NCBI GenBank assembly: GCA_964641715.1
Contig: CAZXMB010000083.1
Span: 1-13,315 of the forward strand
Direction of reading: 5' to 3'
Length of the DNA stretch: 13,315 bases
DNA from: CAZXMB01 sp964641715
GTDB taxonomy: Bacteria > Desulfobacterota > BSN033 > UBA1163
A program made the position numbers and the translations under genes. Below, piece by piece: positions 5,905-13,298 of the stretch; the stretch's first letter is position 1, and every line of letters begins with the position of its first letter. Below the pieces are notes generated by a model. It had not been told where the DNA came from. It saw only the letters and a list, made by a program, of their open reading frames with translations, and did no database searches.

Positions 5905-7254
5905 ATGGATAAAACCAAAGAACTTTATGAAAAACCCACTTTAATCAAACATCAGATCGGACCCATCGACAAGTTTGGAAAGCTCCAGGCGATGTCACCG
6001 ATGACCCATATCGATGGAAAGCCCATCTCAGACCTGGTCGAAGCCTATGGCTCCCCTCTCTTTGTCTTCTCGGAACGGATAATGGTGCGGCGTTGCCGTG
6101 AGCTGAAGGAATTGCTTGCCCTTCGTTACCCAAAGTTCCATCTGGCATGGTCCTATAAGACGAACTACCTGAATGCGATTTGTAAAGTATTCCACAGGGA
6201 GGGGTCATGGGCGGAGGTGGTCTCCGAATTTGAATATGAAAAAGCACTCCGTATCGGTGTCCCACCAGGCCGGATCATTTTCAACGGACCTTACAAACCT
6301 GAATCGGCTCTCGAAAAAGCAATAAAAGGAGGATCCCTCATCCATATAGATCACTTTGATGAACTTTCCCTTCTTGAAAAGGTGTCCGAACGGCTGGGAA
6401 CAACACCCGAGGTTGGCCTCCGGCTCAACTTCTCCCTCAGTTCCATCTCGAACTGGGACCGATTCGGATTTAATCTGGAGAATGGACAGGCCTGGGCGGC
6501 TGCCAAGCGTCTGGCGATCGGGAAAAGGCTTAATCTTGCGGGTCTTCACTGCCATATTGGCACCTTTATTCTGGACCCCAATGCCTATCGGGAGGCTGCG
6601 GCGAAGATGATCGATTTTGCGAATCGGCTTCGAAATGAACTGGGGGGACGGATCAAATGGATCGATCTGGGAGGAGGTTTTGCCTCCATCAATACCCTCC
6701 ACTCACAGTACCTTCCCGGAGAACAGGTCACTCCCTCTTTCAGCCAGTATGTCGAAGCCATTGCCGAAGGTTTAGAAAATCTGGATTCTCCCACCTCGGA
6801 ATTCCCGACCCTCTTTCTTGAGACAGGAAGGGCATTGATCGATGAGGCAGGTTATCTCATTACGACGGTCCACGCCAATAAAAGACTCCCGGATGGCCGA
6901 AGGGCATTGGTGGTGGACACAGGGATTCACCAGCTTTTCACCTCCCTCTGGTATCGTCATGAAATTGTCCCCGCACAGGAGTTCGGGGGGACCTTCGAGC
7001 CTACTGTCATCTATGGCCCCCTCTGTATGAATATCGATGTCCTCCGGCCCAATATCCTCTACCCCCCCATCAAGACGGGAGACCGTCTCATCATCAAAAC
7101 GGTGGGGGCTTACAATGTGACTCAATGGATGCAATTTATCACCCTGCGGCCCCGAGTGGTCATGATCTCCCGTAACGGCCAATGCGATATTATTCGCCAT
7201 CGAGAGACCCTGGACGGGGTAATCGCTTCGGAAGAGGTTCCTCCTTGGATATAA
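5905..7254 (+). CDS. Fold-type III PLP decarboxylase with leader-like N-terminal extension
   Basis: The protein belongs to the diaminopimelate/ornithine decarboxylase group, which removes an alpha-carboxyl group using PLP. PLP Lys85 (WSYKTN), His217 (HCHIG), the glycine loop DLGGGF (254-259), Glu306 in ETGR, active-site Cys374 in GPLCMNID and Tyr403 in GAYN are all present, so activity is likely. True diaminopimelate decarboxylases usually read GPxCES at the Cys motif; here Met-Asn replaces Glu-Ser, arguing for a different substrate. The length of 449 residues exceeds typical LysA (about 415-430) because of an extra 30 N-terminal residues with YEKPTLIKHQIGPIDKFG (8-25), resembling RiPP leader peptides bound by PqqD-like proteins. 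It begins 34 bases after the ATP-grasp gene. It could act on a carrier-tethered amino acid, as BtrK does; that is inference. Confidence 0.9.
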   Translation: MDKTKELYEKPTLIKHQIGPIDKFGKLQAMSPMTHIDGKPISDLVEAYGSPLFVFSERIMVRRCRELKELLALRYPKFHLAWSYKTNYLNAICKVFHREGSWAEVVSEFEYEKALRIGVPPGRIIFNGPYKPESALEKAIKGGSLIHIDHFDELSLLEKVSERLGTTPEVGLRLNFSLSSISNWDRFGFNLENGQAWAAAKRLAIGKRLNLAGLHCHIGTFILDPNAYREAAAKMIDFANRLRNELGGRIKWIDLGGGFASINTLHSQYLPGEQVTPSFSQYVEAIAEGLENLDSPTSEFPTLFLETGRALIDEAGYLITTVHANKRLPDGRRALVVDTGIHQLFTSLWYRHEIVPAQEFGGTFEPTVIYGPLCMNIDVLRPNILYPPIKTGDRLIIKTVGAYNVTQWMQFITLRPRVVMISRNGQCDIIRHRETLDGVIASEEVPPWI

Positions 7255-9425
7255 TCCAAACATTTAATTCCGGAGGCCGAAAGAGATGGACGGCCTTTTT
7301 GGATTCCATCCTCTTGAGCTATTCCCAGGTCTTTTTTTGCCATGACCGATGGGTAGGTCTTATCATCTTCTGTGCCACGGCACTCCGGTTTGACTTTTTC
7401 ATCGCCGGTCTGCTCGCCGTTCTGCTGGCCAATTTTTTCGCCTTCTCCCTTCATCTGGATCACGAAATGGTGAAACAGGGGATGTTTGGCTATAATGCTC
7501 TCCTCCTCGGCCTTTCCTTCCCTTACTTTTTTAAAATCGACATTCCCCTTCTGGCCGTCTTCGTGTTAGTCGTTCTCTCCACTGCCCTGGTCACCGCAGC
7601 CCTAAAATCCGTCCTGGGTTATTATTTCAATCTTCCGGTCCTGACGCTCCCCTTTCTCATCGGGATCTACCCCGTTCTTGCAGCGTCTTCCACCATTCAG
7701 GGGATTAACCTTCATCCTTTGGGGACGACTCCTTCCCCATTGACATTTTACGGGCTCGGGATGGTGGAAGCCTACCTCAAATCCCTCGGGGCGGTTTTTT
7801 TCATGCCGGAGATAATCAGTGGCCTCCTCCTTTTCATCGCACTTCTGTTCTTCAGCCGGATTGCCGTCCTCCTCTCTTTTCTCGGGTTTGCAGTCGGGGC
7901 CGCTCTTATCCGCTGGGTCTTTCATTTTCCAATGGAGCATCTCTATCTCTCCATTGGCTTCAACTTTATCCTCACCGCCATCGCCATAGGAGGGATCTGG
8001 TTCGTCCCTCAGAAATCATCCTTTCTCTTTGCGGGAGGTGGTGTTTTTCTCTGTTCGATTATCCTTGTGGGATCCGCGAAACTTTTTTCAATATTTGGCC
8101 TTCCCGTTTTAATCCTTCCTTTCAATCTGACCCTCCTCCTCCTTCTCTATGGAATGCGGCAGAGGACGGTGGACCGTCATCCCAAATTAATCGACTTCAT
8201 ATCCGGAACCCCTGAAACAAACCTGATTTACTACCGGACTCGCCTCGCCCGGTTCGGTTCACATTTTAATCTACAGATCAGCCTTCCCTTTTTAGGGACA
8301 TGGACCTGCACTCAGGGACAGGGGGGGTCTCTCACTCACCAGGGATTATGGGAACAATCCTATGATTTTGAAGTCCGGGGTCCATCCGGAGAGCTTTACA
8401 AAAACGATGGAAGGGAGGTCTCGAATTACCTCTGCCATAGACTCCCTGTCCTGGCCTGTGCCGATGGCCGGGTGGTGAAAGTGGTGGATCAAATTCCAGA
8501 CAATCCCGTAGGTGAACCTGATTTGGACCAGAATTGGGGAAATTTGATTTTAATTCAGCATGGACCTTTCCTCTTTTCCATAGTATGTCATTTGGCGAGA
8601 GGATCCTCGAAGGTGAGGGAGGGAAATTTTATCAGGAGGGGAGAGATCATCGGACTTTGTGGAAATTCGGGCCGCTCTTCGACGCCTCACCTCCACTTCC
8701 ATCTGCAACGCACCGAAAGGGTGGGCTCTCCGACAGTCTACAGTGAATTTCACGAAGTGATCCTGGAGGGAGAGGCTCCCATCCTCCATTGCACCTATGT
8801 CCCCCGTAAAGGAGACCGGGTTCGAAACATCCGGAAGCAGCAGGAGATAGCAGATTATTTCAACTTTCCCGTTGGCCGGAAGATCCTTCTGACCTGCCGT
8901 ATTGGGAACAGGATCTGGGAAGAGGAGGTTGAATCCGTCATCGATCTTTACGGGAATCTGAAACTCCAATCTCCCGCTAAAAAGGCAACACTCATTTTTG
9001 AAAACCGAAATAGCACCTTTGTGATTTACGATTTTCAGGGACCCCCTGACTCGGCTCTTTTCATACTTTATGCCTCAGCCCCTCGCGTGCCCTATGAATC
9101 GGCAGAGGCTCTGACCTATTATGACACACTCCCCCTGAGGCACTTTCAACCCCGGGGGAAGCAGGTCCTTTCCGACCTCATCGCCCCCTTTTTCAATGGA
9201 AAGGAATTAAGATTAAATTATCGCTGCCATCACGAAAAAGGTGGACTGATCATTTCAGGAAGCTCTTCCGGCCCAGCCCTGAAGAAAGACCTGAAGATTG
9301 AAGCAAAAGCCATTTTTCATGAAGGAGCGGGATGGATGGGGGGATACCTCCTTCGAAACGGAAGGAAGGAGGAGGTAATACGAAAAAGAGAAGAAGATAT
9401 CTTAAATGAGGGAGGTGCTCTATGA
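7245..9425 (+). CDS. Urea-transporter-family membrane domain fused to M23/LytM-type domain
   Basis: From the preferred TTG start (AAGAGG 7 bases upstream, 10-base overlap with the decarboxylase) the protein has 726 residues. Residues about 15-305 form a multi-pass domain with the duplicated signatures of the urea transporter family: GMFGYNALLLGL then LPVLTLPFLIGIY in the first half, and IGFNFILTAIAIGG then LPVLILPFNLTLLL in the second. After a basic linker (GMRQRTVDRHPK), residues about 355-490 form an M23/LytM-type domain with Asp374, His449 and the HLHFH motif (His482, His484). The canonical first zinc His, four residues before Asp374, is Glu; His365 lies nine before it. The last 230 residues are beta-rich and unassigned. 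No urease is nearby, so the substrate may not be urea. A longer ATG start at 7182 lacks a ribosome site. Confidence 0.88.
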   Translation: MDIIQTFNSGGRKRWTAFLDSILLSYSQVFFCHDRWVGLIIFCATALRFDFFIAGLLAVLLANFFAFSLHLDHEMVKQGMFGYNALLLGLSFPYFFKIDIPLLAVFVLVVLSTALVTAALKSVLGYYFNLPVLTLPFLIGIYPVLAASSTIQGINLHPLGTTPSPLTFYGLGMVEAYLKSLGAVFFMPEIISGLLLFIALLFFSRIAVLLSFLGFAVGAALIRWVFHFPMEHLYLSIGFNFILTAIAIGGIWFVPQKSSFLFAGGGVFLCSIILVGSAKLFSIFGLPVLILPFNLTLLLLLYGMRQRTVDRHPKLIDFISGTPETNLIYYRTRLARFGSHFNLQISLPFLGTWTCTQGQGGSLTHQGLWEQSYDFEVRGPSGELYKNDGREVSNYLCHRLPVLACADGRVVKVVDQIPDNPVGEPDLDQNWGNLILIQHGPFLFSIVCHLARGSSKVREGNFIRRGEIIGLCGNSGRSSTPHLHFHLQRTERVGSPTVYSEFHEVILEGEAPILHCTYVPRKGDRVRNIRKQQEIADYFNFPVGRKILLTCRIGNRIWEEEVESVIDLYGNLKLQSPAKKATLIFENRNSTFVIYDFQGPPDSALFILYASAPRVPYESAEALTYYDTLPLRHFQPRGKQVLSDLIAPFFNGKELRLNYRCHHEKGGLIISGSSSGPALKKDLKIEAKAIFHEGAGWMGGYLLRNGRKEEVIRKREEDILNEGGAL

Positions 9426-10051
9426 GGAAGAAAAAACTCCTGATGCTATTGGCCTTTTCCCTCTTATGGGGTTGGGCCTCTGCGGTATGGAGCCAACCCG
9501 TTTCTCAAGTTTATCAACAGTCCTATGATGAAGAGGCCAAGGGAAATTATACGGAAGCCATTCTCATCCTGATGCGTATCGAAAGATCAGAGGAAAGGAG
9601 TTACCTGTTTCATCTGCGGCTGGGATGGCTTCATTACCTTGCCAAAAAGTATCCGGAATCCGCCATTGAATACCAGAAAGCGGTCAACCTGAATAAGGAA
9701 TCGATTGAGGCAAAATTAGGGTTCATGCTTCCGTTGATGGCTCAGGGAAGATGGACGGATGCGGAAAAGATAGGAAAAGATATCTTCACCCTGGACCGCG
9801 CCTCCTATCTGGCAATCAGCAGGCTGGCTTATATCTACTATAATCTCAACCGGTACAGGGAAGCTGAATCTTATTACCGAAAGGTATTGCAATATTATCC
9901 GGGTGATATTGAGATGCAGGCAGGATTGGCCTGGTCCCTTCTGAGGCAGGACAAAAAGCCGGATGCGGAGAAGGTGTTTAATGAGATTTTGCGTTATGCC
10001 CCCAACCATATCACAGCGAATGTGGGAATGAGAATGCTGAAGGAAAAATAG
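9422..10051 (+). CDS. Exported TPR-repeat protein
   Basis: The 209-residue product starts with a clear signal peptide (MRKKK, then a hydrophobic core to about residue 18, with ASA at 19-21 as a likely cleavage site). The mature part is a run of about five TPR-like helical pairs from residue 28 to 205. Good examples are GWLHYLAKKYPESAIEYQKA, AYIYYNLNRYREAESYYRKV and AWSLLRQDKKPDAEKVFNEI. TPR arrays mediate protein contacts, so a scaffold in the periplasm or at the envelope is inferred. The start codon overlaps the preceding stop as ATGA, indicating translational coupling to the transporter-M23 gene. Confidence 0.87.
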   Translation: MRKKKLLMLLAFSLLWGWASAVWSQPVSQVYQQSYDEEAKGNYTEAILILMRIERSEERSYLFHLRLGWLHYLAKKYPESAIEYQKAVNLNKESIEAKLGFMLPLMAQGRWTDAEKIGKDIFTLDRASYLAISRLAYIYYNLNRYREAESYYRKVLQYYPGDIEMQAGLAWSLLRQDKKPDAEKVFNEILRYAPNHITANVGMRMLKEK

Positions 10052-10053
10052 AG

Positions 10054-11049
10054 ATGTTCCGATGGAGTCCTTTATTTCTCCTCCTGATCGGTATCGGAAT
10101 ATTCCACTGCACCCCGATTAAAACGATCCTCCATTACGAACAGGCCCTCAAGGCCTATCAGAATGGCCAGGATGGGGAAGCTGAAATCCATCTTCACCGG
10201 GCCCTTCAGGAAAATCCCGATGACGAGAAATCGCTTTCCCTTCAGGCATGGGTCTACTATAGAAGGGGCCGGACCGAGGAGGCATCAAGGTTGTTTGAAA
10301 GGGCCAACCTCCTGAACTCCAAGAATCTCAGTACCATCGAGGGTCTTGCCTGGATCTATTACGGAAGGGGGCAGGAGAAAGAGTCAAAGGCTAAATTCAA
10401 TCAGATGATCCAGTACTCTGAAAAGCACCTTCGGAATCCAAACTGGGCGGAATATCCATTGAGTCAGCAAGAGTATGTCACTTCCATCCACTCGGATGCC
10501 AGCTATGGCCTCGGCTTGATCGCAAAGAGAAATGGGAAATGGGATCTTGCTCGAATTCACTTAGAAAGGGCATTGAACCAGCACAACAGGTTTATCCTCC
10601 CCGAAACAATTCGATGGGACCTTGCGGAAACCCTTTTTAACCTTCAACAGTACGGTGGAGCAATGATTCACTATCGGGAACTCCTTTCTCAAAATCCGTC
10701 GAACTACTTTCTTCTAAACCGTTATGCCTGGTGTTTATATCAAATGGGAAAAATGGAGCAATCCAAATCCGCCTTTCTTCTTTCCAGAGACCTGGTTTCC
10801 TCCCGGGTTAAATTTTATCAGGGTTCATCTCCTCTTCAGAGCATCACCGAAAAACTGAAGGCCAAGAGGATCGCTGAGGCTTATTATGGTTTAGCCCTGA
10901 TCTATGCAAAAGAGCGTAAACCCAAAGCAGCCGCGCATGAATTGCTCTTCGCCTTAAGCCTTTCCCCCTTTTTCCATCATCCCGATGAAATCATCCGATG
11001 TTTCAGGGGCTACCCTGAATGGCAGACCCTGTCAAGGCCACGGTTTTAA
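10054..11049 (+). CDS. Second exported TPR-repeat protein, possible lipoprotein
   Basis: The 331-residue product begins two bases after the preceding gene, so it belongs to the same operon. A hydrophobic N-terminal stretch (residues 5-18) ends in GIFHC with Cys19. The Cys placement suggests a lipoprotein, but His at -1 makes the lipobox poor. TPR-like repeats run through most of the protein, including HYEQALKAYQNGQDGEAEIH, AWVYYRRGRTEEASRLFERA, AWIYYGRGQEKESKAKFNQM, LGLIAKRNGKWDLARIHLER and CLYQMGKMEQSKSAFLLSRD. It looks like a companion of the smaller TPR protein, perhaps forming an envelope scaffold. It is the last gene of the accessory operon; no convincing terminator follows in the 71 bases before the convergent nrdJ-type gene. 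Confidence 0.85.
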   Translation: MFRWSPLFLLLIGIGIFHCTPIKTILHYEQALKAYQNGQDGEAEIHLHRALQENPDDEKSLSLQAWVYYRRGRTEEASRLFERANLLNSKNLSTIEGLAWIYYGRGQEKESKAKFNQMIQYSEKHLRNPNWAEYPLSQQEYVTSIHSDASYGLGLIAKRNGKWDLARIHLERALNQHNRFILPETIRWDLAETLFNLQQYGGAMIHYRELLSQNPSNYFLLNRYAWCLYQMGKMEQSKSAFLLSRDLVSSRVKFYQGSSPLQSITEKLKAKRIAEAYYGLALIYAKERKPKAAAHELLFALSLSPFFHHPDEIIRCFRGYPEWQTLSRPRF

Positions 11050-11120
11050 TGTGGTCTCGTTCCCGGATCCGGCAGGCAGGAGAGATGTTCAGGGAAGGAT
11101 GGGCCGGGCCTGAGTGCTGT

Positions 11121-12854
11121 TTAACAGACCTGTTTGGTTCCGCAGGTTAAAACCTGCCTCTCCTTGCTTCCGCTCCGGTAAATGGTAATCCCCTTACATC
11201 TTTCCCGGAAGGCCATCAGGAAGGCCTCTTTTACATCTTCTCGCTTCGCATTTCTTGGAAAATTGATCGTCTTTGAAACCGCATTATCGGTATACGCCTG
11301 AAAAACGGATTGCATCTTGATATGCCAGACCGGTGGAATCTCAAAGGCGGTGATAAAAAGCCTCTTGACCTCTTCGGGGACAGAGGGGATATCTCTGAGG
11401 CTCATCCCTTCGGAGAGCGATTTCATCAATCCTTCATTCAGAAACCCTTCCCTCTCTCCGATCTCGAGAAAAAGGGGGTCCACGATTTGAATCTCCATAT
11501 CTTCCAATGCCCGGCGGGTATAGTGAATGGCAAAAAGGGGCTCGATTCCACTTGAACAATTGGCAATGAGGCTGAGGGTTCCGGTGGGGGCAATCGTGGT
11601 CAGAGTGGCATTCCTCAACCTCATTCCCCCCGGCCGGTCATAAATCGAACCTTTAAAATTATTGAAAACCCCTCTCGCCTCTGCTAATAAAGCGGAGCTT
11701 TCCCTCGCCTGGAATTGGATAAAGCTCATAAGCCCTCTGGCCACTTCCAGTGCTTTTTGTGAAGGATAGTCAATCCCCATTCGAATGAGGAGGTGAGCGA
11801 ATCCCATCACACCCAGTCCAATCTTTCTGTTCCCTTTCGCCATCCGGCTCACCTGGGGCATCGGGTAATGATTGACATCAATCACATTGTCCAGGAAATG
11901 GATGGCCTCCCTTACGGTCCTCTTGAGCCTGTCAAAATCGATCTCCGCCTTTCCTGCCTTCTTCCTCACCACGTGGAGAAGGTTGACCGATCCAAGGACA
12001 CAGGGTTCATAAGGAAGCAGGGGGACTTCGCCACAGGGATTGGTGCTTTCGATCTCCCCCAACGCAGGGGTGGGGTTGGTTTCATTAATCCGGTCCAAAA
12101 AGAGGATACCGGGATCTCCGCTTTCCCAGGCGGAGGTGACGATTTCCTCCAGGACCTGCCTTGCCCTGAGCCGTTTCACCTCTTTTTTCGTCCTCGGGTT
12201 GATCAGGGAATACTCCTCCTCCTTCTCAACCGCTTCCATGAAGGCCCCGGTGATGCCGACGGAGAGATTGAAGTTTTCCATCTCCTTCGAATCTCTCTTG
12301 ATGGCGATAAATTCGAGGATATCAGGATGATCCACCCTGAGCACCCCCATGTTGGCCCCCCTTCTTGTCCCCCCCTGCTTGATCACCTCGGTGGCCATAT
12401 TGAACACCTTCATAAATGAGACAGGACCACTAGCCACGCCTCCCGTAGAAGAGACAGGATCATCTTTAGGTCTCAGATGGCTGAATGAAAAACCGGTTCC
12501 TCCTCCACTCTGATGGATGATAGCTGTCTGTTTCACTGTTTCGAAAATGGAATCAAGGGAATCCTCAATGGGGAGGACAAAGCAGGCTGCTAACTGTTGA
12601 AGCTCCTTGCCGGCATTCATCAGGCAGGGAGAATTGGGAAGAAAATCCAAGGAGGCCATCATTCTAAAAAAGGTTTCAGAGACCTCTTCCAGGTGATCCG
12701 AAGGTCCATAGAGGAGGTCTGCCTCGGCTACATTCCGTGAAACCCGCCAGAACATCTCCTCCGGAGATTCGATCACATTCCCACGGGCATCTCTCTTCAG
12801 ATACCTCTTCTCCAATATCTTGAGGGCTTGCGGGGTAAGGGGAGAAACCTCCAT
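11121..12854 (-). CDS. nrdJ: Class II (adenosylcobalamin-dependent) ribonucleotide reductase
   Basis: The enzyme reduces ribonucleotides to deoxyribonucleotides using a cobalamin-generated thiyl radical, with or without oxygen. The 577-residue product has the catalytic set Asn272/Cys274/Glu276 in NPCGE, the disulfide-forming Cys91 (LAACFVLP) and Cys285 eleven residues after the radical Cys, and the phosphate-binding APTGTLSLIA (422-431). The IHQSGGGTGFSFSHLRP segment is typical of NrdJ. It is a short form: no ATP-cone precedes the catalytic domain and no zinc-binding tail follows. The C-terminus ends in TCGTKQVC, with Cys571 and Cys577 likely the shuttle pair. AAGGA lies 7 bases before this ATG, better than the TTG one codon upstream. 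It follows a NifU-type gene by 50 bases. Confidence 0.95.
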   Translation of the reverse strand: MEVSPLTPQALKILEKRYLKRDARGNVIESPEEMFWRVSRNVAEADLLYGPSDHLEEVSETFFRMMASLDFLPNSPCLMNAGKELQQLAACFVLPIEDSLDSIFETVKQTAIIHQSGGGTGFSFSHLRPKDDPVSSTGGVASGPVSFMKVFNMATEVIKQGGTRRGANMGVLRVDHPDILEFIAIKRDSKEMENFNLSVGITGAFMEAVEKEEEYSLINPRTKKEVKRLRARQVLEEIVTSAWESGDPGILFLDRINETNPTPALGEIESTNPCGEVPLLPYEPCVLGSVNLLHVVRKKAGKAEIDFDRLKRTVREAIHFLDNVIDVNHYPMPQVSRMAKGNRKIGLGVMGFAHLLIRMGIDYPSQKALEVARGLMSFIQFQARESSALLAEARGVFNNFKGSIYDRPGGMRLRNATLTTIAPTGTLSLIANCSSGIEPLFAIHYTRRALEDMEIQIVDPLFLEIGEREGFLNEGLMKSLSEGMSLRDIPSVPEEVKRLFITAFEIPPVWHIKMQSVFQAYTDNAVSKTINFPRNAKREDVKEAFLMAFRERCKGITIYRSGSKERQVLTCGTKQVC

Positions 12855-12868
12855 CAATTTTTCCTTGA

Positions 12869-12893
12869 GGGGGTTTTGAGAGGATCAACCCCC
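12869..12893 (-). other. Hairpin in the nifU-nrdJ spacer
   Basis: On the minus strand GGGGGTT and AACCCCC form a 7-bp stem around an 11-base loop. The stem ends just 3 bases before the AAGGA of the nrdJ gene. It could modulate translation of the reductase or stabilise a processed transcript. No T-run follows, so it is not an intrinsic terminator. Confidence 0.35.
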
Positions 12894-12904
12894 GTCTTCT
12901 TGTC

Positions 12905-13123
12905 TTACACCGTCTCCACACTCTTGACCTCCGGGACCTGTTGTTTCAGAATCCTTTCCACCCCCATCTTCAAGGTCATCTGTGACATGGGGCAACCTCC
13001 GCAGGCTCCGGTCAGCCTGACTTTAACCACTCCCTCCGCCACATCGATCAATTCGATATCTCCTCCATCTGCTTGAAGAGCAGGCCGAATCTTCTCCAGT
13101 GCCTTCAATACGCTTTCTCTCAT
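12905..13123 (-). CDS. NifU C-terminal-domain Fe-S cluster scaffold/carrier
   Basis: This 72-residue protein consists of a single NifU-like (NFU) domain, which transiently binds a [4Fe-4S] cluster and passes it to client proteins. The hallmark is present: LQADGGDIELIDV (17-29) followed by CGGCP with Cys41 and Cys44, and a terminal helix. The length matches free-standing bacterial NFU proteins. The ATG has GAGG directly before it and GGAGGGGG further upstream. It leads a two-gene unit with the ribonucleotide reductase gene. Class II reductases do not need an Fe-S cluster, so the link may be general housekeeping rather than a dedicated partnership. Confidence 0.93.
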   Translation of the reverse strand: MRESVLKALEKIRPALQADGGDIELIDVAEGVVKVRLTGACGGCPMSQMTLKMGVERILKQQVPEVKSVETV

Positions 13124-13173
13124 CCTCGATCACCCCCTCCCCGTTCCGACCTCTTTCCTAACTCTTTTTTTTT

Positions 13174-13202
13174 ATCATAACATAAAAAAAGATATCCCGA
13201 AA
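13174..13202 (-). promoter_or_regulatory. Possible promoter of the NFU-nrdJ unit
   Basis: A TATGAT (plus bases 13174-13179) lies on the minus strand in a very AT-rich stretch about 50 bases upstream of the NFU start. The hexamer 17 bases further upstream, TTTCGG, is a poor -35 match. Low confidence. Confidence 0.3.
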
Positions 13203-13252
13203 TAATAAAGGCCTTTTCCATAATCCGTAACCAAAAATGGAAACCTTAGCAA

Positions 13253-13298
13253 TATCGCTGTCATGCTGAAATTTTTTCAGCATCTCGCTTTTTCGATA
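13253..13298. repeat. REP-like palindromic intergenic element
   Basis: A perfect 9-bp inverted repeat (ATGCTGAAA at 13263-13271 and TTTCAGCAT at 13275-13283, 3-base loop) is enclosed by outer arms TATCG (13253-13257) and CGATA (13294-13298). The GTCATGCTGAA...TTCAGCATCT layout resembles short dispersed palindromes I recall from many bacterial genomes. The final bases of the window, AGATCCTGAAA, look like the first arm of a second such palindrome cut by the window edge. It could alternatively serve as a terminator for a gene beyond the window. Confidence 0.5.

Noticed and set aside
6205..6702. A 165-codon minus-strand frame inside the decarboxylase gene
   Set aside because: It is the complement of conserved PLP-enzyme sequence, and its product shows no family features.
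5905..7254. Annotation as lysA (diaminopimelate decarboxylase)
   Set aside because: The fold and PLP residues match, but the CES substrate motif is replaced by CMN, there is an unusual N-terminal extension, and the operon has no lysine-pathway genes. The symbol was therefore withheld.
6772..7463. Two minus-strand frames across the decarboxylase/transporter junction
   Set aside because: They overlap each other and two well-supported plus-strand genes. Their products have shadow-type composition and no motifs.
7245..9425. Interpretation as part of a urea utilisation locus
   Set aside because: No urease, urea amidolyase or nickel gene is present, and the flanking genes are a decarboxylase and TPR proteins.
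11050..11120. A bidirectional terminator between the convergent operons, suggested by the palindrome CCGGATCCGG
   Set aside because: The palindrome has no loop, and no T-run is present on either side.
11793..12419. A 208-codon open frame on the plus strand opposite the ribonucleotide reductase gene
   Set aside because: It lies wholly antisense to a gene with full catalytic motifs, is rich in His/Pro/Gly as expected from a shadow frame, and has no recognisable domain.
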